Of a stretch of 14,411 nt of DNA, positions 1-6,373 are shown in pieces. Location: positions 1-14,411 of the forward strand of contig CAJLYG010000063.1 in assembly GCA_905210845.1 (NCBI GenBank), in the 5' to 3' direction. The translations under genes were made by a program, and so were the position numbers. Numbering within the stretch: position 1 is the first letter of the stretch; each line of letters begins with the position of its first letter. This stretch comes from an uncultured Prevotella sp. (GTDB lineage Bacteria > Bacteroidota > Bacteroidia > Bacteroidales > Bacteroidaceae). The notes beneath the pieces were generated by a model. That model was not told the origin of the DNA. It did no database searches and worked only from the letters and a program-made list of their open reading frames with translations.

Positions 1-950
1 TCTACGCTAACTGTCGTCGGTCCTTCTGGACAACTGTCAAAATGAACATCGGCACCAATCAGACTGGCGAACCGACGCACCACGGCGAGACCAAGTCCAA
101 ACCCCTTGACCTGCTGATGGCCGGTGGAGATGGAACGATAGAACTTGTCGAAGACTTTCTCGCATTCCGCCGTCGATATGCCGCGCCCGGTATTGGAGAA
201 CACCATCAGCGTGTGGCCGTCCTGCCGGTAGGCAGAAAGCTTTATCTCACCACGTTCATCACAATATTTCGTGGCATTGGAGATGAGGTTGCCCACGATG
301 ACGCCCAACGCATTGCGGTCGGCGTTGATGGTGAGTTCATTGGGCGCGACGTTCATCGTGATGTGCAAGCCCCTGCGAATGATTTGGTTGGAATAGGCAC
401 TGATAGTCTCACTGAACAGCTCGTGTATATTGATGTCAGTGGGAGTCAGCCGGAAGTGCGGGCTGTCGGCGCGTGTGAGCATGAGCATGTTGTCCACCAT
501 GCGGTTCATGTTGTCCACCACCCCTATATTCTCCTTGATTTTCCGCTCGTACTCCTCCTGAGCCCGCGGTTTACGGATGAGCACCTCCAAGGAGCCCTTG
601 ATAACCGCCAGTGGTGTGCGCAATTCGTGCGATGCATAGCTGGTGAACTGCCGCTCTCGCGCCAGCGACTCCTGCAAGGGCCTGATGCTCTGCCGAGCCA
701 CGTCGCGGGCGATAAAATAGAGGCACACAAAGATGAGGACGGAGAACACAGCCTGCATCATCAGTAAACCTATCATCCATGTTGTGGGATGCTGAATACG
801 TCCCAAAGCCAACAGATGGAAGGCATAAAGGTTAATACCCATGGTTATGGAACATGGAATAAGGGCACACAGACCGCCCTGGACAATAATCTTGCGGGCG
901 ATATCATCCTGCAGGTGTTCCTGTTCTTTCTTGTCAATATCGTTGGTCAT
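1..950 (-). CDS. Two-component sensor histidine kinase (3' end beyond window)
   Basis: Membrane sensor kinase that should autophosphorylate and pass phosphate to the response regulator encoded 22 bp upstream. The 316 visible codons start at the ATG at 950 and stay open to base 1. Two hydrophobic segments lie at about residues 21-40 and 58-80 with only a short loop between them, so there is no large periplasmic sensor domain; it probably senses in or near the membrane. The HisKA H-box reads SHELRTPLAVI with the phospho-accepting His at residue 108. The HATPase domain follows, with N-box NLISNATKY, G1 box NTGRGIS, F-box KVFDKFYRS and G2 box GFGLGLAVV. The G1 box has Asn where Asp is classical, a variant also met in other kinases. 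Only the last few residues should be missing. The family is certain; the signal is unknown. Confidence 0.93.
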   Translation of the reverse strand, partial: MTNDIDKKEQEHLQDDIARKIIVQGGLCALIPCSITMGINLYAFHLLALGRIQHPTTWMIGLLMMQAVFSVLIFVCLYFIARDVARQSIRPLQESLARERQFTSYASHELRTPLAVIKGSLEVLIRKPRAQEEYERKIKENIGVVDNMNRMVDNMLMLTRADSPHFRLTPTDINIHELFSETISAYSNQIIRRGLHITMNVAPNELTINADRNALGVIVGNLISNATKYCDERGEIKLSAYRQDGHTLMVFSNTGRGISTAECEKVFDKFYRSISTGHQQVKGFGLGLAVVRRFASLIGADVHFDSCPEGPTTVSV

Positions 951-972
951 AGGCGGATCATATTTTGTGGAG

Positions 973-1638
973 TTACCTGTCTGTGGCGATGAAGCCTACG
1001 CCACGGATAGTCTTGATATAGCCGTCGGCATTCATGCCAAGCTTTTTGCGCAAAGCATTCATGAACACGTCGATGACTCCTGTGTCGTATTGGAAGTCGA
1101 TGCCCCACACGTCCTTTATAATATCCTTGCGTGAGCAGACATGGTCTTTGTTCCGGATGAAATAAACCAGCAGGTCATATTCACGTCCTGTCAGCTGCAC
1201 ATCCTTGTCGTGGGCTTGCACCTGATGAGTGGTGAGATTGACGGTTATGTCGCCCAACCGGAGAATATCATCTTGCTGTCGGTTGCGGAAGTGAATCTTG
1301 ATGCGCTCCACGAGCTCCTCGAATGAGAAAGGCTTCTTGATATAGTCGTTGGCACCGGTGCGGAGTCCTTTGATAGTGTCCTCTACTCCGTCCTTCGCTG
1401 TGAGGAAGAGTACGGGAGTCGTCACATCAGTCTCCCGGATACTGCGGCACACCTCGATGCCATCCATAGTGGGCAGCATCCAGTCGAGAAGCACCAAGTC
1501 TGGTTTCCAGTCGGCAAAGGCGCGCAGTGCCTCACTGCCGTCAGTGGCAACAAGCGTGTCATAGCCTTCATCGATAAGACCTTCCTTGAGGAAAGTGTAG
1601 ATGCCTGGCTCGTCCTCTACTATTAGTATTTTTGTCAT
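973..1638 (-). CDS. OmpR/PhoB-family response regulator
   Basis: DNA-binding response regulator of 221 residues, the normal length for the OmpR/PhoB class. The receiver domain (about 1-120) shows the acidic pair E8/D9, the phosphoacceptor D52 in LVLLDWMLP, T80, and the conserved Lys in KKPF (about 102). The C-terminal winged helix (about 128-221) carries TGREYDLL, a recognition helix around VIDVFMNALRKKL, and the wing IKTIRGVGF. It lies directly upstream of, and is surely co-transcribed with, the sensor kinase gene. OmpR-class regulators bind head-to-tail half-sites spaced about 11 bp. Two arrays of exactly that spacing occur 0.7 and 2.6 kb away (2343-2386 and 4240-4283), which makes this protein their best local candidate ligand; that link is inference. 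Confidence 0.95.
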   Translation of the reverse strand: MTKILIVEDEPGIYTFLKEGLIDEGYDTLVATDGSEALRAFADWKPDLVLLDWMLPTMDGIEVCRSIRETDVTTPVLFLTAKDGVEDTIKGLRTGANDYIKKPFSFEELVERIKIHFRNRQQDDILRLGDITVNLTTHQVQAHDKDVQLTGREYDLLVYFIRNKDHVCSRKDIIKDVWGIDFQYDTGVIDVFMNALRKKLGMNADGYIKTIRGVGFIATDR

Positions 1639-1659
1639 GGATTACTTGATAAAATTAAA

Positions 1660-1696
1660 CGCAAGGACATTTACCCTTCGGCTTCGTGTCTTTGCG
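1660..1696 (-). terminator. Imperfect hairpin between ferritin-like gene and response regulator
   Basis: The arms CGCAAGGACA (1660-1669) and TGTCTTTGCG (1687-1696) pair except at one position, which is a G-U wobble in plus-strand RNA and an A-C mismatch in minus-strand RNA. On the minus strand the stem is followed by the T-rich TTTAATTTTA. It lies after the ferritin-like gene and before the regulator, both on the minus strand, so it could end or attenuate read-through. The rest of 1639-1806 shows no clear TAnnTTTG promoter to my eye, leaving open how the regulator gene is transcribed. Confidence 0.4.
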
Positions 1697-1806
1697 CTTT
1701 TTATTAGCGGGAGATGCGTTCGGTGAAGCTATTTATCACGTCTTTCAACTCCCTTAGACTCTGTCACCATTACTATGGTTCCAGATAACTTTTGTCTTTT
1801 TGCTAC

Positions 1807-2262
1807 TTACATCTGCTTGATGAGCCAGTTCTGCTCGCCAATCAGCTTGATGAGATCCAGCTGCTCCTCATCCCAGTAGAGGTCTTCCTCCTCATCAGCG
1901 AGGTAAGCCTTCATCAGGTCGTGAGTAGTAGGATCATCGCTTACTTGAGCTACGCAACCATAGAGCATATCAACGCCCTGCTTCTGAATGTCAAGATCAG
2001 CCTTGAGGTAGTCAATAGGGTTCTTTACAACCTCACGACCCTTGCGATCCTCGAGTTTAACATCACCTCCGAGATCGAGGATGCGAGCGATGAACTTGTC
2101 AACCCACTGCATCTCCTCCTGATAGTGGCCTGAATATTTCTCAGCCAGCTTTGTGAAGCCCAGAGATTCGAACTGCTTGCCCTGAACCATATGGGCAAAA
2201 GCACCGTTTGACAACTCTGTTACGAAGAACTGTAAAGCCTTGATTGATTTTTCCTTATCCAT
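1807..2262 (-). CDS. Ferritin-like protein (bacterioferritin/DpsL-related)
   Basis: A 151-residue four-helix-bundle protein. Its pattern matches bacterioferritin: EEMQWVDKFIARILDLGG at about 49-66 matches the second-helix signature, and DEEEDLYWDEEQLDLI at about 123-138 matches the last-helix signature. Such proteins store iron or protect DNA by oxidising Fe(II). Aligned by eye to E. coli Bfr, ligands E18, E51 and E127 appear kept as E16, E50 and E124. H54, E94 and H130 appear replaced by W53, Q93 and D127. Met51 falls at the haem-ligand Met52 position. The di-iron centre may therefore be altered. The gene has its own promoter (TACCTTTG at 2321-2314) and an upstream repeat array. B. fragilis has a Dps-like protein from this branch (DpsL), so a protective role is plausible. 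Confidence 0.8.
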   Translation of the reverse strand: MDKEKSIKALQFFVTELSNGAFAHMVQGKQFESLGFTKLAEKYSGHYQEEMQWVDKFIARILDLGGDVKLEDRKGREVVKNPIDYLKADLDIQKQGVDMLYGCVAQVSDDPTTHDLMKAYLADEEEDLYWDEEQLDLIKLIGEQNWLIKQM

Positions 2263-2313
2263 AATTATTTTCTTATTTTAATGTTTATATTCGTCATTTT
2301 CTTTTTGACGATG

Positions 2314-2321
2314 CAAAGGTA
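2314..2321 (-). promoter_or_regulatory. Bacteroidetes-type -7 box upstream of the ferritin-like gene
   Basis: TACCTTTG on the minus strand fits TAnnTTTG. It predicts a leader of roughly 45 nt before the ATG at 2262. There is no TTTG element at the usual -33 spacing; that position is occupied by the first unit of the direct-repeat array, which suggests dependence on an activator. Confidence 0.7.
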
Positions 2322-2342
2322 CGGACTTTCACTGCAAAGATG

Positions 2343-2386
2343 CTTAAGATTACCTTAACTGTTTCTTAAGATTGTCTTAAGATTGC
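2343..2386. promoter_or_regulatory. Operator array A: four 11-bp direct repeats
   Basis: Four head-to-tail units begin with CTTAA at 2343, 2354, 2365 and 2376, an exact 11-bp period: CTTAAGATTAC, CTTAACTGTTT, CTTAAGATTGT, CTTAAGATTGC. The array ends 21 bp before the -7 box TACCTTTG and abuts the stop codon of the oxidoreductase gene at 2387. Head-to-tail sites one helical turn apart are typical of OmpR/PhoB-family binding. A near-identical array lies at 4240-4283. Confidence 0.75.
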
Positions 2387-3739
2387 TTACCAAATCTGTC
2401 CTAGAATTATCAGTGGAGTGCTTGTCCTCTTAGGGAAAGCGTAGATGTAATAAGCAAACTGATCCTTGGTCATCTTATTGAAAATGACGAGTGACAGTAC
2501 GTCAATCCATGAGCCAGCATCAGCACCGATGGCAGCAGCGCCGACGAGAAGATTGCTCTCCTTGTCGAAGATGTAAGCCAACTTGGCATCGGTCTCATGG
2601 TGAGTGTTGAAGAGCATAGCCTGACCGATAGGTATATCAACGACACGATATTTGCTGTCTTTTCTTGCCTGGTCAAGAGGTACGCCCACCTGTGCAATAC
2701 GTGGGAAGGTAAACACGAGGTTTGGTACTACTGGATAGCTGATTGGCTTGTCGGTCTTGCCGAGAAGCAGGTCGGCGATATACTGACTTTCAAACAAAGC
2801 TGTTGGTGTGAGCTTTGGGATACGCTTTTCTATCGCGTCGCCGGTAGCAAAGATATTATTTACCGAAGTGCGCAGATGGTCGTCGACTTTAATGCCGCGA
2901 GGACCTGCCTCAATACCCAACTTCTCAAGTCCCAGACCTTCATAGTTGACAGGGCGACCCGTAGCCTCAAGAACATAGTCAGCCTCAACCTCAAAACCGC
3001 TCTTGGTCTTGACCTTCAAGCCTGTTGCTGTCTTCTCTATGGCACACACGTCTTCGTTATATTTAAACTGTGCGCCCTTCTTCTCCATTGACTTTACGAC
3101 CTCTTCAACATACTCTCTTGGATATGCCTTTAGAGCATGGTCACCGTGGTCGATAACTGTTACCTCACTTCCAAGGTCTACAGCCATAGAAGCAAACTCC
3201 ATGGAGATGATACCTGCACCGATGAACACGATACGGTGTGGCATGTGCTCAATGCTGAGCATGTCACGGCTGCCATGAATGAACTCCTTGCCAGGAATTT
3301 CGAGTTTGTTGTCACGCTCGCCCGGACCAAGAACTATGTATTCAGCAGTGTATTCCTTACCGTCGACAACCACAGTGTGGGCATCTTTCAAGGTTCCATT
3401 TCCATGAATGCAAACACAGCCACTCTCCTCCATAGAGGATTTGGTCATCGGCTTGTAAGCATCAATGTATGGGATCTTATACTGCATGAGTTTTTCCCAG
3501 TTCACCTGTGGCACCTTGTCGAAGATTCCCAACTGACGGTAATTTTCCATTGCCGTTGTCAGCTCAAACGGTCCGTCAAGTAGAATCTTGGCATTACAGC
3601 CATAGTTTGTACAGGTACCCATCCAAAGGTCACGCTCAACGGCGGCAACGTGCTTGCCAGCCCTTGCTAAAACACGCGCTGCAAGATCACATCCATGACC
3701 GCAGCCCACAAAGATTGTGAAGAAATCGTAATTTGCCAT
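2387..3739 (-). CDS. FAD/NAD disulfide oxidoreductase, lipoamide dehydrogenase-like
   Basis: A 450-residue flavoprotein of the class I pyridine nucleotide-disulfide oxidoreductase family. The N-terminal FAD site is a variant VGCGHGCD (about 11-18). The redox disulfide is C43/C48 in GTCTNYGCNAK. The NAD site is FIGAGIISMEF (about 172-182), followed by an acidic residue at the end of the second strand (VIDHGD) that favours NADH. A second FAD motif, FATGDA, is at about 297-302. The dimerisation domain ends in YIYAFPKRTS (431-440), where dihydrolipoamide dehydrogenase and glutathione reductase carry the His-Glu dyad in HPTxxE; here the His position is Phe435 and the Glu is absent. It is therefore unlikely to be a standard dihydrolipoamide dehydrogenase. 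No 2-oxoacid dehydrogenase genes are near. It follows the PPOX-like gene by 35 bp and is probably co-transcribed with it. Confidence 0.85.
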   Translation of the reverse strand: MANYDFFTIFVGCGHGCDLAARVLARAGKHVAAVERDLWMGTCTNYGCNAKILLDGPFELTTAMENYRQLGIFDKVPQVNWEKLMQYKIPYIDAYKPMTKSSMEESGCVCIHGNGTLKDAHTVVVDGKEYTAEYIVLGPGERDNKLEIPGKEFIHGSRDMLSIEHMPHRIVFIGAGIISMEFASMAVDLGSEVTVIDHGDHALKAYPREYVEEVVKSMEKKGAQFKYNEDVCAIEKTATGLKVKTKSGFEVEADYVLEATGRPVNYEGLGLEKLGIEAGPRGIKVDDHLRTSVNNIFATGDAIEKRIPKLTPTALFESQYIADLLLGKTDKPISYPVVPNLVFTFPRIAQVGVPLDQARKDSKYRVVDIPIGQAMLFNTHHETDAKLAYIFDKESNLLVGAAAIGADAGSWIDVLSLVIFNKMTKDQFAYYIYAFPKRTSTPLIILGQIW

Positions 3740-3774
3740 CTTTGTTGTTCTTTCTACTTCGAGGTTCTGCTTAC

Positions 3775-4173
3775 TTAAAACGTGTATGTGTCGCTATGAC
3801 CTGCAAGGTCAGAGATTGTGGCTGTTGCCTCAGTGACTTTCAGCATGATGCAATTTTCGTAGTTATCCCCTCCCATGGCTTTAAGCGAAGGCATCTTAGC
3901 AACCATAGCCTCTTTAACCTCCTGGCGCTTGTCCTCAACGAGCTTGCAGGTAAGGCGAAGCTGCTTTCCCTTGAATGCTGCTATCTCTGCCTTAGGATTA
4001 GCCTTAAGCTGGTCGATGGCATTGGTGTGGTTCATTGCCATAATGTAAAGGCTATTCTCGAAATACAAGGTGGCACCATAGACTCTTACACGTGGCTGGT
4101 CACCTTCAACCGTTGCCAGGAAAAAGACTCTGGCGTTATCCATGAAATCATAAACTTGCTTAGCTGCGTCCAT
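3775..4173 (-). CDS. Pyridoxamine 5'-phosphate oxidase-like flavoprotein
   Basis: A 132-residue protein with the small split-barrel pattern of the PPOX-like FMN-binding family. It has an N-terminal helix, then ARVFFLATVEGDQPRVR (about 14-30), then the strand segment LYFENSLYIMAMNHTNAIDQLKANP, and later ENCIMLKVTEATA. It is shorter than PdxH (about 210-230 residues), so it is not a vitamin B6 biosynthesis enzyme; family members bind FMN, F420 or haem and reduce various substrates. It is the first gene of an operon with the disulfide oxidoreductase, which could supply electrons to a bound flavin, but that is inference. The start at 4173 lies about 31 nt after the predicted transcription start from the -7 box at 4218-4211. 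Confidence 0.8.
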   Translation of the reverse strand: MDAAKQVYDFMDNARVFFLATVEGDQPRVRVYGATLYFENSLYIMAMNHTNAIDQLKANPKAEIAAFKGKQLRLTCKLVEDKRQEVKEAMVAKMPSLKAMGGDNYENCIMLKVTEATATISDLAGHSDTYTF

Positions 4174-4210
4174 AATCTAAAATCTTATTTATTTTTTATT
4201 AATTACGATG

Positions 4211-4218
4211 CAAATGTA
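4211..4218 (-). promoter_or_regulatory. Bacteroidetes-type -7 box upstream of the PPOX-like operon
   Basis: TACATTTG on the minus strand fits TAnnTTTG and is followed by GCATCGT, as at the ferritin-like promoter. The repeat array begins exactly 21 bp further upstream, the same distance as at the other promoter. Confidence 0.7.
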
Positions 4219-4239
4219 GCATTTATATTCCGTTTTTGC

Positions 4240-4283
4240 CTTAAGATTGACTTAACAGTTTCTTAAGATTGTCTTAAGATTCC
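4240..4283. promoter_or_regulatory. Operator array B: four 11-bp direct repeats
   Basis: The units are CTTAAGATTGA (4240), CTTAACAGTTT (4251), CTTAAGATTGT (4262) and CTTAAGATTCC (4273), an exact 11-bp period. Order and divergence match array A unit for unit, including the atypical second unit CTTAAC. The fourth unit lies inside the end of the CDF gene and supplies its stop codon (TAA at 4276-4274). The gap to the -7 box is 21 bp. The repeated geometry at two otherwise unrelated gene junctions argues for one regulator controlling both. Confidence 0.75.
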
Positions 4284-5389
4284 TCAGTGTAATTGTGGTC
4301 TATGACGATACTGAACTTATAATCAGGGAATTGCTTATTGAGTTTTTCCTTCATGTCTTCGACAAAGGCATTATCGTCATGCACTGATTCGTTTGGTATA
4401 ATGTCGATTGTAACGAGGTTCTTGTCGGAGTAATAATAGAATCCATGCGACTGCAAAACATCCGGCTGATTGTTTATAAATGTCATTACGTCCTTTTGCA
4501 GAGTTCCTAGTTTTCCTTCGGTATTTATGGCATAGATTCCAACGGTCAGGATGATGCCGTGTTTATAGAACATCTCTTCAGCAATCTCACGATCCAGTCC
4601 GTGGATTTCCCTTGCAGTGAGTGTATCGAGAACATTAACGTGCAGAGAGCCAATGATTGTATTCGGACCATAATAGTTTAGGATTATGTCGTACACCCCG
4701 TGCACTTGCGGGTATGCCTTAACCTCCTTGCGTATTTCATCCGTCAACTCCTGAGGAACGCCGGTTCCGAGCAACTGGCTGATTGGTGAGCCCAGTATTT
4801 CTACGCCAGCCTTGATGATGACTAATGAAATGAGTGTACCGAATATGCCGTCAAGGTTTATTCCGGCAATGAGCATAATGCCTGCCGATACGAGTGTTGA
4901 CAGTGTAACAACGGCGTCGAACGTTGCGTCTGCGCCGGAAGCTATAAGTGAGTCGCTTTGAAGTTTCTTGTCCTTCGCCTTGACATAGTGCCCAAGCACG
5001 AGCTTTACTAGTATTGCCACAACAATGACAACGAGCGTGAATGTTGTATAATCAGGTTCTGTGGGGTTGAAGATTTTCTTCACCGATTCAATAAGCGACG
5101 ACACGCCGGCAATAAGGACAATGATTGAAATGACTATAGCCGAAAAGTATTCTATGCGGCCATAACCAAACGGGTGCTTACCGTCGGCAGGACGGGCAGA
5201 GAGCTTTGTGCCAACGATTGTTATCACACTCGACAGTGCATCACTGAGGTTGTTCACAGCATCCATTATTATTGCCACCGAACCGGCAATGGCTCCGACA
5301 ACAGCCTTGAAGCCAGCAAGCAGTACGTTTGCGGCTATACCTACAACACTCGTGCGAATAATTTCCTTATTCCTTTCCTGATATTCCAT
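4274..5389 (-). CDS. CDF-family divalent metal cation exporter, probably Mn(II)-type
   Basis: A 371-residue inner-membrane metal/proton antiporter of the cation diffusion facilitator family. Six hydrophobic segments span about residues 12-200, followed by a cytoplasmic domain. Family landmarks include NNLSD in TM2 and RPADGKHPFGYGR (66-78) before TM3. Aligned by eye to E. coli FieF (D45/D49 and H153/D157), the transport-site residues are N46/D50 and D154/D158. Zinc transporters have HxxxD in TM5; the N..D plus DxxxD combination is that of manganese CDFs such as MntE. The protein is longer than FieF (300 residues) because of a C-terminal extension of about 80 residues. Its last codons overlap operator array B. 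Metal specificity is inferred from the site only. Confidence 0.88.
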   Translation of the reverse strand: MEYQERNKEIIRTSVVGIAANVLLAGFKAVVGAIAGSVAIIMDAVNNLSDALSSVITIVGTKLSARPADGKHPFGYGRIEYFSAIVISIIVLIAGVSSLIESVKKIFNPTEPDYTTFTLVVIVVAILVKLVLGHYVKAKDKKLQSDSLIASGADATFDAVVTLSTLVSAGIMLIAGINLDGIFGTLISLVIIKAGVEILGSPISQLLGTGVPQELTDEIRKEVKAYPQVHGVYDIILNYYGPNTIIGSLHVNVLDTLTAREIHGLDREIAEEMFYKHGIILTVGIYAINTEGKLGTLQKDVMTFINNQPDVLQSHGFYYYSDKNLVTIDIIPNESVHDDNAFVEDMKEKLNKQFPDYKFSIVIDHNYTEES

Positions 5390-5418
5390 AATGCTTTGTA
5401 TTTATGTAGAATAAGATT

Positions 5419-5429
5419 TCTCTTAAGGC
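5419..5429. repeat. 11-bp direct repeat TCTCTTAAGGC, copy 1
   Basis: TCTCTTAAGGC recurs exactly at 5530-5540, 111 bp away, in the divergent region between the CDF and msrC genes. It contains the CTTAAG core seen in the operator arrays but is single, not tandem. Copy 1 lies just downstream of the CDF -7 box, near the expected transcription start. Whether it binds the same regulator is open. Confidence 0.4.
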
Positions 5430-5430
5430 G

Positions 5431-5438
5431 CAAAATTA
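5431..5438 (-). promoter_or_regulatory. Putative -7 box for the CDF gene
   Basis: TAATTTTG on the minus strand fits TAnnTTTG and lies 41 bp before the ATG at 5389. No TTTG was seen at the standard -33 spacing. Confidence 0.5.
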
Positions 5439-5483
5439 CAAAAATTCTCTCACGGACATCATTAATTTTTGTATTATTTGAAG

Positions 5484-5491
5484 TACTTTTG
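5484..5491 (+). promoter_or_regulatory. Putative -7 box for the methionine sulfoxide reductase gene
   Basis: TACTTTTG fits TAnnTTTG and lies 68 bp before the ATG at 5560. The leader would contain copy 2 of TCTCTTAAGGC. Confidence 0.5.
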
Positions 5492-5529
5492 CATATTCCA
5501 AAGCGAAAAATCGAGCAAAGAACATACAA

Positions 5530-5540
5530 TCTCTTAAGGC
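5530..5540. repeat. 11-bp direct repeat TCTCTTAAGGC, copy 2
   Basis: Exact copy of 5419-5429, 19 bp before the msrC start and downstream of its putative promoter. Confidence 0.4.
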
Positions 5541-5559
5541 AGAGATAGAAAATTTCAAG

Positions 5560-6015
5560 ATGGAGAAAGAACAGATTTATCGGCAGACCACTTCACAGAT
5601 AAAGTCGCTTATTGACGGCGTTGACAACAAAGTTGGCGCTCTAGCCAATGTTGCAGCTGCATTGAAAGAGACATTCAGCTATTACTTCTGGGTGGGCTTT
5701 TATATTGTCAAAGGTGGGGTTCTTGAACTTGGACCGTTTCAAGGACCAGTTGCCTGCTACACAATAAAGAAAGGAAAGGGCGTTTGTGGTACTGCTTGGG
5801 AACTGAGGAAAGCTATCGTTGTTCCCGATGTCGAGAAGTTCCCCGGTCACATTGCATGCTCGTCAAAGTCACGTTCGGAGATTGTCGTACCAGTCTTCAA
5901 AGGCAGTGATGTCGTTGCTGTTATAGATGTCGACAGCGCCAACCTTAATGCCTTCGATGATAAGGACAAAGAAGGTCTGGAAAAAATAGCGGAGATTATC
6001 AGTCTGTTATTCTGA
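5560..6015 (+). CDS. msrC: Free methionine-(R)-sulfoxide reductase (fRMsr)
   Basis: A cytoplasmic GAF-domain enzyme that reduces free methionine-(R)-sulfoxide, repairing oxidised methionine outside proteins. It has 151 residues, close to the usual length of the family. Three cysteines at C66, C76 and C100 have spacings of 10 and 24, the same as C84, C94 and C118 of E. coli YebR. The signature region includes GKGVCGTAW, IVVPDVEKFPGHIAC and SSKSRSEIVVPV, and ends in a typical VIDVDS strand. The gene is divergent from the CDF exporter across a 170-bp intergenic region. With the ferritin-like protein and the flavoproteins it suggests that this block responds to oxidative or metal stress. Confidence 0.93.
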   Translation: MEKEQIYRQTTSQIKSLIDGVDNKVGALANVAAALKETFSYYFWVGFYIVKGGVLELGPFQGPVACYTIKKGKGVCGTAWELRKAIVVPDVEKFPGHIACSSKSRSEIVVPVFKGSDVVAVIDVDSANLNAFDDKDKEGLEKIAEIISLLF

Positions 6016-6373
6016 TAATTGTCCGCTACTATTTTTTATGTCCCTTCTTCACCAAGCTATCGAGAAACTTAGATATTCTGACGAGATACTTACAATATAT
6101 AAATATCTGCATAAACAATACTTCGGTAATTTAATTCTTAACTATTTTAACAGAGTTGATTCCCTTATTACGCCGCACCCCTTTGGACTACTTGTCCATG
6201 CAGTCATCAGTGGAAATAAAAGCCGGATCAGCGACGGCAAACTGACGGCTTCTATGATAAATGGCACTTTGCTAAGTGCCAAAGCGATCTTTGAAACACT
6301 GATATTGTCACGTATGGACACTATGAGGGCTGTCCGCCAAGAAATGAATTTTGACGGATTATGAAAGGCTCGC
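6016..6373. other. Gene-poor stretch, possibly IS-derived
   Basis: About 350 bp between msrC and the transposase-like fragment. An open frame of 108 codons on plus (6038-6364) and one of 99 codons on minus (6142-6441) have no recognisable domain. Both look like chance or antisense readings of mobile-element sequence. The only local structure found is a perfect 7-bp stem with a 4-base loop (GGCACTT/AAGTGCC, 6263-6280). No promoter, tRNA or conserved gene is visible. Confidence 0.5.
6263..6280. other. Perfect short hairpin GGCACTT-TGCT-AAGTGCC
   Basis: A 7-bp perfect inverted repeat with a tetraloop. There is no T-run directly after it on plus, so it is not a canonical terminator for msrC, which ends about 250 bp upstream. 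Terminal hairpins occur in IS91-type elements, so it might be part of an element end; this is speculative. Confidence 0.35.

Noticed and set aside
42..767. 241-codon plus-strand open frame
   Set aside because: It lies antisense to the sensor kinase, whose H-, N-, F- and G-boxes are all present on minus; a shadow.
2335..2338. TTTG as a -33 element for the ferritin-like promoter
   Set aside because: Only 13 bp from the -7 box, whereas the Bacteroidetes promoter consensus needs about 19.
2343..2386. CRISPR-like or satellite repeat reading of the 11-bp units
   Set aside because: Four units of 11 bp without spacers, at promoters, in two places; operator geometry explains it better.
2597..3091. 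164-codon plus-strand open frame
   Set aside because: Antisense shadow of the disulfide oxidoreductase.
6038..6364. 108-codon plus-strand open frame
   Set aside because: No domain, no promoter and no sensible composition; more likely a chance frame in element-derived DNA. Kept only as an unexplained stretch.
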